This document shows, one piece after another, positions 1-7,563 of a stretch of 64,000 nt of DNA. The notes under the pieces are model-generated. The model was given only the letters and a program-made list of their open reading frames with translations. It searched no databases and was not told where the DNA came from. Both the position numbers and the translations under genes were made by a program. Origin of the DNA: Streptomyces lacrimifluminis (GTDB taxonomy: Bacteria; Actinomycetota; Actinomycetes; Streptomycetales; Streptomycetaceae); NCBI RefSeq assembly GCF_014646095.1, contig NZ_BMMU01000025.1, positions 33,824 to 97,823 of the forward strand, in the 5' to 3' direction. Within the stretch, counting starts at the first letter, position 1, and each line of letters begins with the position of its first letter.

Positions 1-1184
1 TGCCCGTCGGTGAGGCGCACGGTGCCGGTGGTGTCGTAGCCTTCGCCGGTCACGTCGTAGCTGCGGCCGGCGGCCCACAGGGCGCGGGTGGTCATCTCGT
101 TCAGGGTCAGGGTGCCGGTCTTGTCGCTGCACACCACGGTCGCGGAGCCGAGTGCCTCGACGGAGGCCAGGCGTTTGACGATGGCGCCGCGCTGGGCCAT
201 GCGGTAGACGCCCAGGGCCAGGGTGAGCGCGAGAACGGCGGGGAGGCCCTCGGGGATCGCGGCGACCGCCAGGGCCACCGCGCGCAGCGTGAGATCGGCC
301 AGTTCCTCGCCGCGGACGAGGCCGACGAGCGCGTAGGCGGCCACGGCGATGCCGCTGATCAGGGCCAGGCGCCGGCCCAGACTGTCCATCTGGACCTGGA
401 GCGGGCTGGGCGGGTCCGTACCGGTGCGCAGCGCCTCGGCGATCGCGCCGACCTCGGTGCCCATGCCGGTGGCCGTGACGATCATCTCGGCGCGGCCACG
501 GGTGAGCGCGGTGTTCATGAAGAGCATGCCGGTGCGCTCGGCGACGGGCACGGGTTCGTCGCCGTCGGCCGCTGTGAGCGCGGTCGTCTTGGCGACGGGC
601 TGGGACTCGCCGGTCAGCGCGGCCTCGGCGGCCTCGACCGACTCGGCGACCACCAGGCGCCCGTCGGCCGGAACGCGGTCACCGGCTTCCAGAAGGACGA
701 CGTCGCCGGGCACCAGGATGCCGGCCGGGATCTCGCTCACCCGGCCGTCCCGGCGGACGCGCGCGGTGGGGACCAGCATCTGGCGCAGTGCTTCCAGGCT
801 GTGCTCGGCGCGGCGTTCCTGCAGGTAACCGATGGTGGCGTTGATGACGAGGACGGCGGCGATGACGACGGCGTCCTTGATCTCGCCGATGATTCCGGCG
901 ACGACGGCGGCGGCGAGCAGGATGCCGATCAGCCAGCTGCGGAACTGGTCCAGCAGGCGTAACCACTGCGGTCGGCGGGCCGGTTCGGCCAGTTCGTTGG
1001 CGCCCCAGGCGTCGGCCCGCTGCTCGGCGTCGGCCGTGCTCAGGCCCGTGGCCGGGACCACGCCGAGCAGGTCCGCCACCTCGGCGGCCTCGCGTTGACA
1101 GGCGTCCACCACCAATCGCGGGGGCGTCTTCGCGGGCGGGGCGTGGGGCCCGGCCGCGACGGGGGTCTGCTGAGGCACGGTCAC
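1..1184 (-). CDS. P-type cation-transporting ATPase (5' part, cut by window edge)
   Basis: Integral membrane pump that couples ATP hydrolysis through an aspartyl-phosphate to cation transport. The N-terminal ~394 residues are in the window. They include a cytoplasmic N-terminal segment like that of the Ca2+/H+ pump group, the actuator motif TGES near residue 190, the membrane motif PEGLPA near 309 and the phosphorylation motif DKTGTLT near 352. PEGLP points to the PMA1/SERCA-like branch rather than the heavy-metal CPx branch. The nucleotide-binding domain and last helices lie outside. The start is GTG at 1184, overlapping the stop of the upstream USP gene (GTGA), so the two are probably translationally coupled; a second in-frame GTG lies at 1178. 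Codon 75 (962-960) is TTA, the rare bldA-dependent leucine codon. The exact ion cannot be told from this part. Confidence 0.9.
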   Translation of the reverse strand, partial: MTVPQQTPVAAGPHAPPAKTPPRLVVDACQREAAEVADLLGVVPATGLSTADAEQRADAWGANELAEPARRPQWLRLLDQFRSWLIGILLAAAVVAGIIGEIKDAVVIAAVLVINATIGYLQERRAEHSLEALRQMLVPTARVRRDGRVSEIPAGILVPGDVVLLEAGDRVPADGRLVVAESVEAAEAALTGESQPVAKTTALTAADGDEPVPVAERTGMLFMNTALTRGRAEMIVTATGMGTEVGAIAEALRTGTDPPSPLQVQMDSLGRRLALISGIAVAAYALVGLVRGEELADLTLRAVALAVAAIPEGLPAVLALTLALGVYRMAQRGAIVKRLASVEALGSATVVCSDKTGTLTLNEMTTRALWAAGRSYDVTGEGYDTTGTVRLTDG

Positions 1185-2059
1185 TCCTTGCCGCGGACGA
1201 CGGCGACGGGGCAGTGCGCGTGGTGCAGCAGGGCCTGGCTGACCGAGCCGAGCAGCAGTCCGGTGAAACCGCCCCGGCCCCGGGCACCGACCACCATCAG
1301 CTGGGCGGACCGGCTCGCCTCGATCAACGCCTCCCGCGTCCTGCCGTGCACCGCCTGGTGCTCCACCACCACATCCGGGTACTTCTCCCGCTGGCCGGCG
1401 AGTGCCTCGTGCAGCAGTCGCTCCTCCTCGTCGGCGAGCGCGCCGGGAGGGTTCGCGTACGGGGCGGACGCGTCCTGCGGTGCGGGCATCGGCGCGTTCC
1501 ACGTGGTCCAGGCGTGCAACGCCAGCAAGGGGGCCTTGCGCAGCTCGGCCTCGGCGAAGGCGAAGGCCACCGCCCGTTCGCCCGCGGCCGAACCGTCGGC
1601 GCCCAGCACGATCGGGCCGTCGGCGGCGGGCTGTTCGCGCACCACCAGCACCGGACACCTCCCGTGCGCCGCGAGATGCGCCGCCGTAGACCCCACCAAC
1701 AGCCCGACGAACCCACCCATGCCACGGGACCCGATCACCACCAGTTCGGCCGAACGCGACTGCGCCTCCAGGACCGTCAGAGGCTCACCGGTCACCACGG
1801 CATGACTGACATCGACCTCCGGTGCCACAGCGCGCGCCCGCTCCACCGCCTCGGCCAGCACACGTTCCACCATGTTCCGGATCCCGCCCTCGGGCGGGCC
1901 GAGCGGCGACGGGCCCAAGGGCACATGCGTCGCGGGCCAGATGAACGCATGGACCACCCGCAGGCCCGCCCCGCGCAACCTCGCCTCCCGGGCCGCCGCC
2001 TCGACCGCGGCGAGACCCGAAGCCGACCCGTCCACACCTACGACCACCAGACCACTCAT
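1181..2059 (-). CDS. Tandem-domain universal stress protein
   Basis: A 292-residue cytoplasmic protein with two UspA domains. Domain 1 starts VVVGVDGSASG and ends with the nucleotide-binding motif GSRGMGGFVGLLVGST. Domain 2 starts VLGADGSAAG and ends GARGRGGFTGLLLGSV. Both keep the G-2X-G-9X-G(S/T) ATP-binding pattern, so this is the ATP-binding class seen in dormancy regulons of actinobacteria. The ATG at 2059 is chosen because GGGAG lies 6-7 bases upstream; an ATG at 2071 has no such site. The gene is cotranscribed with the downstream P-type ATPase (4-base overlap). A 14-bp palindrome (2151-2164) about 90 bases upstream is a likely operator. The biochemical role of such proteins is generally uncertain; a stress or dormancy function is inferred from family and context. 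Confidence 0.93.
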   Translation of the reverse strand: MSGLVVVGVDGSASGLAAVEAAAREARLRGAGLRVVHAFIWPATHVPLGPSPLGPPEGGIRNMVERVLAEAVERARAVAPEVDVSHAVVTGEPLTVLEAQSRSAELVVIGSRGMGGFVGLLVGSTAAHLAAHGRCPVLVVREQPAADGPIVLGADGSAAGERAVAFAFAEAELRKAPLLALHAWTTWNAPMPAPQDASAPYANPPGALADEEERLLHEALAGQREKYPDVVVEHQAVHGRTREALIEASRSAQLMVVGARGRGGFTGLLLGSVSQALLHHAHCPVAVVRGKE

Positions 2060-2150
2060 CGTGTCTCCCATGTTGTGGATGCCATTGCCTTCCGCCTCCA
2101 GGCTCGCCCCCCTCACACCCCGCTGCCATGGGGCTTGACGGCCACTATCA

Positions 2151-2164
2151 GGGCCGACCGGCCC
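2151..2164. promoter_or_regulatory. GGGCCGACCGGCCC palindrome, candidate response-regulator operator
   Basis: Near-perfect 14-bp inverted repeat with half-sites GGGCC/GGCCC and a GACC centre, 92 bases upstream of the USP start. The same 14-mer recurs at 5292-5305 and, in reverse orientation, at 2359-2372; looser copies are at 7410-7423 and 7465-7478. The layout GGGxC-N4-GxCCC is that of mycobacterial DevR boxes (GGGAC-N4-GTCCC). Binding by the regulator at 6604-7305 is an inference. Confidence 0.6.
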
Positions 2165-2341
2165 TTTCTCACGACGACGAGTGACCGAAACATGCGCTGT
2201 TGCCCTGCTGTAGGCGTCTCCCGGGGTGAGCCCAGCTGCCCGATGATCGCCCCGGCCCCAGCCTCCGCGCCGACAGCCACCTGAGGCGTCGGCAACTCTG
2301 AGCCAAGTCGTCGTTCGTCCGCGCAGACGACTGGCTGCGCC

Positions 2342-2393
2342 GGCCACAGGTCCCCGGCAGGGGCCGGTCGGCCCCTGCCGGGGACCTGTGGCC
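2342..2393. promoter_or_regulatory. Perfect 24-bp inverted repeat (4-nt loop) centred on the 14-mer
   Basis: The 24-base arms at 2342-2365 and 2370-2393 match perfectly around the loop GGTC. The centre reads GGGCCGGTCGGCCC (2359-2372), the reverse complement of the 14-mer at 2151. It lies in the gap between the divergent USP and phosphoketolase genes, so it is not an ordinary terminator for either. It could be a cruciform-forming operator or an insulator hairpin protecting one unit from read-through. Confidence 0.75.
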
Positions 2394-2464
2394 CCTCCCC
2401 CACGAGCCCGATCGGCACGAGGCTGGAACCGGGTCGTGCGATCCCGGTTCAGGAGGTCGAGACC

Positions 2465-2650
2465 ATGTCCCGCAACGTGACCGCGGGCCTCGACGGCCGG
2501 CCGAAGACCGCGCCGCCACCGAACAGGCGGTCAGGGAGGCCGAATCGTGCGGCCTGCGGCTGAAGCGCCACAGGCGGGTACACGTGCTCCGAGACGCGTT
2601 CGAACGCGGGGACCTTCGAATACCACGACAAGCGAGCGCCCTCGGTTGAC
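2465..2650 (+). pseudogene. Universal stress protein fragment
   Basis: A good ribosome site (GGAGGT at 2451-2456) precedes ATG 2465, which starts MSRNVTAGLDG, a typical UspA N-terminus. The reading frame then shifts: the continuation around 2512-2575 reads DRAATEQAVREAESCGLRLK in another frame, which also fits a UspA first helix. After that the resemblance fades before the phosphoketolase start. The ATP-binding half is gone. This is a relic of a third USP gene in the cluster, lying between the long hairpin and xfp. Recognition rests on about 45 residues in two frames. Confidence 0.6.
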
Positions 2651-2696
2651 GCGTCCCACCGAAGCCCGACTCGTCTCGACGACTTACGGAGTCACC

Positions 2697-5078
2697 GTGT
2701 CCAAGGTCGAACACCAGAACAGCACCGTACTGACCGACGAGGAACTGCGCACCCTGGACGCCCACTGGCGGGCCGCCAACTACCTGGCCGTGGGCCAGAT
2801 CTACCTGCTGGCCAACCCACTGCTCACCGAGCCCCTGAAGCCCGCGCACATCAAGCCGCGGCTGCTCGGCCACTGGGGCACCTCGCCCGGCCTGAACCTC
2901 GTGTACACGCACCTCAACCGCGTGATCAAGGCTCGCGGTCTCGACGCGCTGTGCGTATGGGGGCCGGGTCACGGCGGGCCGGCCGTGCTCGCGGGCTCCT
3001 GGCTGGAGGGCAGCTACAGCGAGACCTACCCGGACGTCTCACGGGACGCGGAGGGCATGGACCGGCTGTTCCGTCAGTTCTCCTTCCCCGGCGGTGTGCC
3101 CAGCCATGTCGCGCCGGAGACACCCGGCTCGATCCACGAGGGCGGAGAGCTCGGCTACTCACTCGCACACGCCTACGGCGCCGCCTTCGACAACCCGGAC
3201 CTGCTGGTCGCCTGCGTGATCGGTGACGGCGAGGCGGAGACCGGGCCGCTGGCCGCGTCCTGGCACTCCAACAAGTTCCTCGACCCGGTGCACGACGGCG
3301 CGGTCCTGCCGATCCTGCACCTCAACGGCTACAAGATCGCCAACCCGACCGTGCTCTCCCGCCTCCCGGAGTCCGAACTCGACGAACTGCTGCGCGGCTA
3401 CGGCCACGAACCGATCCACGTCACCAGCGACGACCCCCATGAGATCCACCGCGCCATGGCCGACGCCTTCGACCAGGCCCTGGACCGCATCGCCCGGACG
3501 CAGCGCACAGCCCGCGAGGACGGCACGACCGAGCGCACGCACTGGCCCATGATCGTGCTGCGTACGCCGAAGGGCTGGACGGGCCCCGCCGAGGTCGACG
3601 GAGTTCCGGTCGAGGGCACCTGGCGCGCGCACCAGGTCCCGCTGTCCGGCGTACGCGAGAACCCGGAGCACCTGCGGCAGTTGGAGACCTGGCTGCGCTC
3701 GTACCGTCCCGAGGAGCTGTTCGGCGCCGACGGTCGGCCCAGCGCCGACGTCCTCGCCTGTGTCCCCGAGGGGACCCGCCGACTGGGTGCCACCCCGCAC
3801 GCCAACGGCGGCCTGCTCGTACGTGACCTGCCGATGCCGTCCCTCGACCGCTTCGCCGTCCCCGTCGACAAGCCGGGCGTCACCCTGCACGAGCCGACCC
3901 GGGTCCTCGGCGACCTCCTCGAACAGGTCATGCGGGACACATCGCAGCGGCGTGACTTCCGTCTGGTGGGCCCGGACGAGACGGAGTCCAACCGGCTCGG
4001 CGCCGTCCTCAACGCCAGCGCAAAGGCCTGGCAGGCCCAGACCCTCCAGGTGGACGAGCACCTGGACCGGCACGGCCGGGTCATGGAGATCCTCTCCGAA
4101 CACCTCTGCCAGGGCTGGCTGGAGGGCTATCTGCTCACCGGACGGCACGGCCTGTTCTCCTGCTACGAAGCGTTCGTCCACATCGTCGACTCGATGGTCA
4201 ACCAGCACATCAAGTGGCTGAAGACATCGAGGGAGTTGGCATGGCGGGCCCCGATCGCCTCCCTCAACTACCTTCTGACGTCGCATGTCTGGCGTCAGGA
4301 CCACAACGGCTTCTCGCACCAGGACCCCGGGTTCATCGACCACGTCCTCACCAAGAGCCCCGAGGTCGTACGGGTCTATCTGCCGCCGGACGCCAACACC
4401 CTGCTGTCCGTGGCGGACCACGTCCTGCGCAGCCGCGACTACGTCAACGTGATCGTCGCGGGCAAGCAGCCCTGCTTCGACTGGCTGTCCATGGACGAGG
4501 CCCGCGCCCACTGCGCCCGCGGTGCCGGTATCTGGGACTGGGCGGGCACATCGAACAGCGAGCGGGAACCGGACGTCGTGCTGGGCTGCGCCGGCGACGT
4601 GCCCACCCTGGAGATCCTGGCCGCCGCGCAGTTGCTCAGGAACCACCTGCCGGAACTGGCCGTCCGGGTCGTCAACGTCGTCGACCTGGCCCGGCTGCTG
4701 CCGCGCGAGGAACACCCGCACGGAATGGGCGAGTTCGAATACGACGGCCTGTTCACCACCGACAAGCCGGTGATCTTCGCCTACCACGGCTACCCCTGGC
4801 TGATCCACCGCCTCTCCTACCGCCGCGCGGGCCACGCCAACCTGCACGTCCGCGGCTACAAGGAGATGGGCACCACGACCACCCCGTTCGACATGGTCGT
4901 CCGCAACGACATGGACCGCTACCGGCTGGTCATGGACGTCATCGACCGCGTCCCCGGCCTCGGCGTCCGCGCAGCCGCCGTACGCCAGCAGATGGCCGAC
5001 GCACGCACCCGCCACCACGCCTGGATCCGCGAACACGGCACCGACCTGCCCGAGGTCACCGACTGGACCTGGACCTGA
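2697..5078 (+). CDS. xfp: Xylulose-5-phosphate/fructose-6-phosphate phosphoketolase
   Basis: A 793-residue thiamine-diphosphate enzyme that splits xylulose 5-phosphate (and often fructose 6-phosphate) with phosphate, giving acetyl phosphate plus glyceraldehyde 3-phosphate (or erythrose 4-phosphate). The full family length is present. Visible are GHGGPA near residue 98, the ThDP/Mg site GDGEAETGPLAASWHSNKF near 180, and the conserved C-terminal lyase domain. GTG 2697 was chosen because GGAG sits 7 bases upstream and the protein then starts SKVEHQNSTVLTDEEL, as family members do; the frame is open further upstream but overlaps the USP relic. Directly behind its stop lies a GAPDH C-terminal scar. 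In a hypoxia-type cluster the enzyme could provide acetyl phosphate and ATP by substrate-level phosphorylation (inference). Confidence 0.96.
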   Translation: MSKVEHQNSTVLTDEELRTLDAHWRAANYLAVGQIYLLANPLLTEPLKPAHIKPRLLGHWGTSPGLNLVYTHLNRVIKARGLDALCVWGPGHGGPAVLAGSWLEGSYSETYPDVSRDAEGMDRLFRQFSFPGGVPSHVAPETPGSIHEGGELGYSLAHAYGAAFDNPDLLVACVIGDGEAETGPLAASWHSNKFLDPVHDGAVLPILHLNGYKIANPTVLSRLPESELDELLRGYGHEPIHVTSDDPHEIHRAMADAFDQALDRIARTQRTAREDGTTERTHWPMIVLRTPKGWTGPAEVDGVPVEGTWRAHQVPLSGVRENPEHLRQLETWLRSYRPEELFGADGRPSADVLACVPEGTRRLGATPHANGGLLVRDLPMPSLDRFAVPVDKPGVTLHEPTRVLGDLLEQVMRDTSQRRDFRLVGPDETESNRLGAVLNASAKAWQAQTLQVDEHLDRHGRVMEILSEHLCQGWLEGYLLTGRHGLFSCYEAFVHIVDSMVNQHIKWLKTSRELAWRAPIASLNYLLTSHVWRQDHNGFSHQDPGFIDHVLTKSPEVVRVYLPPDANTLLSVADHVLRSRDYVNVIVAGKQPCFDWLSMDEARAHCARGAGIWDWAGTSNSEREPDVVLGCAGDVPTLEILAAAQLLRNHLPELAVRVVNVVDLARLLPREEHPHGMGEFEYDGLFTTDKPVIFAYHGYPWLIHRLSYRRAGHANLHVRGYKEMGTTTTPFDMVVRNDMDRYRLVMDVIDRVPGLGVRAAAVRQQMADARTRHHAWIREHGTDLPEVTDWTWT

Positions 5079-5080
5079 CC

Positions 5081-5182
5081 CAGGTGAACGGAACCCTGGT
5101 CAGGGTCTTCGGCCGGTACGACAACGAGTGGGGCTGCGCCAACCGGCTCCTCGGCCCCACAGCACTGGTGGCCGACGACTGA
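5081..5182 (+). pseudogene. Glyceraldehyde-3-phosphate dehydrogenase C-terminal remnant
   Basis: Three bases after the phosphoketolase stop, a 33-codon open frame reads VNGTLVRVFGRYDNEWGCANRL and ends at TGA 5180-5182. The motif YDNEWG followed by a Ser/Ala-Asn-Arg helix is diagnostic of the GAPDH C-terminus (YDNEWGYSNR). Nothing of the NAD or catalytic Cys region remains, so the rest was deleted, and the phosphoketolase now abuts the deletion point. The product of xfp is the substrate of GAPDH, so the original pair made metabolic sense. Confidence 0.7.
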
Positions 5183-5291
5183 GGCCGCCGAAGCACAGGC
5201 CGGCGTCACCCCCGCAACGGGCCCATGCCCGCACCCCCGATGTCAGCCGGGTGCCGGCCTGGGCCCGTTGCGCGTGTGGGACCAGGCATTG

Positions 5292-5305
5292 GGGCCGACC
5301 GGCCC
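5292..5305. promoter_or_regulatory. Second exact copy of the GGGCCGACCGGCCC palindrome
   Basis: Identical 14-mer to that at 2151-2164, here flanked by one more pairing base on each side (GGGGCC...GGCCCC). It lies 85 bases upstream of the start of the broken acetyltransferase gene, the same distance range as the copy upstream of the USP gene. Confidence 0.6.
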
Positions 5306-5389
5306 CCCACACACCCGGACAGCCCATGGGATCTCCGCTCGATCCACTGGATGCTCGAAGTGGCGAAAAGCCTGGAGGAGAGACCCACG

Positions 5390-5932
5390 ATGACGGATGA
5401 CACACTCAGCCGACCCACGGTCCATGCCCTGCTCTCGGACGGCACCACGGTGTGCATACGTCCTGTGCGGCCAAGCGATCACGAGCAACTGCAGAGGCTC
5501 TACGAGGACATGTCCGCGGAGAATCTGCGGCTGCGGTTCTTCGCGGCGAGCCGACGTTCCGCCGCGCTGGCCGCCGACCCGGGCCTGTGCGCCGCCGCGC
5601 CCCGGACACCGGGCGCTGATGGCCGAGTCGCGGGGGCAGGTGATCGGCCTGGCCGAGTACGAGGCCGGCGACGACGCGGCCTCGGCCGAGATGTCCATCG
5701 CCGTGGCCGACACCCTGCACCACCACGGCGTCGGCACGCTCCTCGTCGAGCACCTGGTCTCCGCCGCCCGCGCTGACGGCATCACCACCTTCACGGCGGA
5801 CGCGCTCTCCGGAAAGGGCGGAGACTTCCGCGACTTCGAGCAGGTCGAGGCGTGGGCCGCACGGATCGGCACCGGGTTCACGGCCGAGTCGCAAAGGATC
5901 CGAAGCTCGCCGAGACTGCGTCAACCGCCGTG
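5390..5932 (+). pseudogene. GNAT acetyltransferase domain, frameshifted and 3'-truncated
   Basis: A strong ribosome site (GGAGGAGAG, 5374-5382) precedes ATG 5390. The product begins as a GNAT domain (VCIRPVRPSDHEQLQRLYED, then LRLRFF). Near 5577-5582 the frame breaks: removing one C from gacccggg restores the continuation ALMAESRGQVIGLAEYEAG, then the acetyl-CoA region HHHGVGTLLVEHLV. After FTADALS (~5807) homology stops and an unrelated tail runs to TGA 5932. The start resembles the N-terminal domain of the GNAT/acyl-CoA-synthetase-like fusions (Pat type) often found near USP genes; the synthetase part is missing. The single-base shift could be a sequencing error, but the lost 3' part could not. 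Confidence 0.7.
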
Positions 5933-6156
5933 ACGGCAGGAGGGACGGCAGCCACGGCGGTCGCGGTCCGCGCGGTAGGCGCATGGAACGGGGCCGCGGT
6001 GGAACCGGCGCCGTGCTTGAGGGAACGGTCCCCGGCGCCGAGATGCCGACCTGGCCCCGGCCCGTCCGACAGCCGTGTCGAGGCCTCCGGACAGTACGGT
6101 GAAGACAGGGGAACCGGTTCGAGCCGCCCTGTCTGGTGTGTCGGTCGGAGGAGGTC

Positions 6157-6540
6157 ATGGGCGAGGATCGACGCGGCGGTTTTGAGGAGCATGTGCCCAA
6201 GCTGCGGCTCGACGAGCTGCTGGGCGAGCTGCAGGTGCCCATCGACGCGGTGCGCGGGACCCGGGACCGCCTGCACAGCCTGCTGGAACGCGGCCCGGCA
6301 CTCGGGAGCACAGGCGGTGGACGTCCGGCTCCAGTGCGCCGGGGGCGAGTTGACGCTCACGGTGACGGACGACGGTTGCGGGGTGCCGGATGGCGTCGGA
6401 CGCAGCGGGCTGAAGACCATCGGGGAGCGGGCCGTCGCCCTCGGCGGAACCCTGGCACTAGGCGAACGGCCGGAGGGCGGCGGCACCCGGCTGGTGTGGC
6501 AGGTTCCCGTGAGTGCGGACGATGCCCGGACGGGGGCTGA
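6157..6540 (+). pseudogene. DevS/OsdK-like sensor histidine kinase with internal deletion
   Basis: GGAGGAGG precedes ATG 6157. The first ~45 residues (LRLDELLGELQVPIDAVRGTRDRLHSLLE) match the N-terminus of GAF-type DevS/NreB-like kinases. From about 6305, in a different frame, comes the end of an HATPase domain: VDVRLQCAGGELTLTVTDDG, then GVPDGVGRSGLKTIGERA and GGGTRLVWQVPV. Thus the GAF domains, the phospho-acceptor His helix and the N box have been deleted and only the two ends remain. No functional kinase is possible. It lies next to the response regulator, whose natural partner it presumably was. Confidence 0.75.
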
Positions 6541-6603
6541 CCGCAGAGGGCCCGGCCCCGTCGGCCCGGACGACGAGTCGGGGCGAGGCAGGGCAGCGCG
6601 GAC

Positions 6604-7305
6604 TCATCGCGCCGGACGGTCGGGGGAGGCGGGCTGTTCGAGATGGCTGGCCAGGACCGCCGCCTGGACGCGGCGCTGGACGCCGAGCTTGGCCAGCAGC
6701 CGGGAGATGTGGTTCTTCACCGTCTTCTCGGACAGGTAGAGCCTCTTGCCGATCTCACGGTTGGTGAGCCCGTCCCCGATCAGCGCGAGGATGTCCCGCT
6801 CGCGGGGTGACAGGCCGGCGAGCTCGGGTGCGGGTGCCAGCTGCTCGGTGGGGTCCGCCCGCAGGGAGCGCATCAGGCGGGCGGTCGTCGCCGGATCCAG
6901 CATCGACTGGCCGGAAGCGACCATGCGGACCGCCGCGACCAGGTCGGACCCCCTGATCTGTTTGAGCACATAGCCCGCAGCCCCGGCCATGATCGCGTCG
7001 AGCAGCGCTTCCTCCTCGTCGAAGGACGTCAGCATCAGACAGGCCAGCTCCGGCATCCGGCTGCGCAGCTCACGGCAGACACTGATCCCGTCACCGTCCG
7101 GCAGGCGTACGTCGAGGACGGCCACGTCCGGGCGCAGCGCCGGCCCGCGCACCAGCGCGTGCTCGACGCTGTCCGCGTCGCCGACCACCGAGATGTCCGG
7201 CTCGGAGTCCAGCAGGTCGGTGAGACCGCGTCGTACGACCTCGTGGTCGTCCAGCAGGAAGACCCGGATCGGGTTCTGCTCCGTGAAGCTACGTGCCTCG
7301 GCCAT
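6604..7305 (-). CDS. NarL/DevR-family response regulator
   Basis: A 233-residue two-component regulator. The receiver domain (about 10-130) has DDHEVV, the phospho-acceptor Asp in VAVLDVRLPDGDG and the conserved Lys in GYVLKQI. A LuxR-type HTH follows (LSPRERDILALIGDGLTNRE, then YLSEKTVKNHISRLLAKLGV). ATG 7305 has GAGGGG 5 bases upstream. It is of the DevR/OsdR type by domain make-up and by its USP, phosphoketolase and kinase-relic neighbours. The adjacent kinase gene is destroyed, so it is an orphan here unless another kinase serves it. Its upstream gap has several palindromes (7341-7360, 7376-7387, 7410-7423, 7465-7478) that could allow autoregulation and control of the divergent gene. Confidence 0.93.
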   Translation of the reverse strand: MAEARSFTEQNPIRVFLLDDHEVVRRGLTDLLDSEPDISVVGDADSVEHALVRGPALRPDVAVLDVRLPDGDGISVCRELRSRMPELACLMLTSFDEEEALLDAIMAGAAGYVLKQIRGSDLVAAVRMVASGQSMLDPATTARLMRSLRADPTEQLAPAPELAGLSPRERDILALIGDGLTNREIGKRLYLSEKTVKNHISRLLAKLGVQRRVQAAVLASHLEQPASPDRPAR

Positions 7306-7340
7306 GACGACCCCTCGTTCGCTGGTGGACCACGGGCCAC

Positions 7341-7360
7341 GGTCCGTGGTCCCACGGACC
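7341..7360. promoter_or_regulatory. 9-2-9 perfect inverted repeat upstream of the response regulator
   Basis: GGTCCGTGGTCCCACGGACC is a perfect palindrome except for its 2-base centre. It sits 36 bases upstream of the regulator start, in its 5' untranslated or promoter region. It may be an autoregulatory site or an mRNA hairpin. Confidence 0.5.
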
Positions 7361-7375
7361 ACATGCCGACTGTGA

Positions 7376-7387
7376 TGACGATCGTCA
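7376..7387. promoter_or_regulatory. 12-bp perfect palindrome TGACGATCGTCA
   Basis: Fully symmetric 12-mer in the divergent promoter region between the response regulator and the USP/HAD chimera. The binding protein is unknown. Confidence 0.4.
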
Positions 7388-7409
7388 CCCGTCCGAACCG
7401 CACGCACCA

Positions 7410-7423
7410 GGGCCGACCGGGCC
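7410..7423. promoter_or_regulatory. Variant of the 14-mer operator (GGGCCGACCGGGCC)
   Basis: Matches GGGCCGACCGG exactly for 11 bases, then GCC instead of CCC. It lies 154 bases upstream of the USP/HAD chimera and about 105 bases upstream of the divergent response-regulator start. A further weak copy, GGGCCGAAGGGCTC, is at 7465-7478, with 11 of 14 positions identical. Confidence 0.5.
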
Positions 7424-7563
7424 AACCCGAGCCCGCCGCGCCGTGCACGGGCGCGGCAGCATCAGGGCCGAAGGGCTCATCGGAAGGGCCTGCCCGGCCT
7501 CTGTCCCGGTACCAGGCTCGGTGGAAGAGGGACCCATGGGCAGCAACGCTGGAGGTACGGATC

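Noticed and set aside
3159..5036. Long open frame on the minus strand inside the phosphoketolase gene
   Set aside because: Product is Gly/Val/Arg/Asp-rich without domains; it mirrors the GC-biased third positions of xfp.
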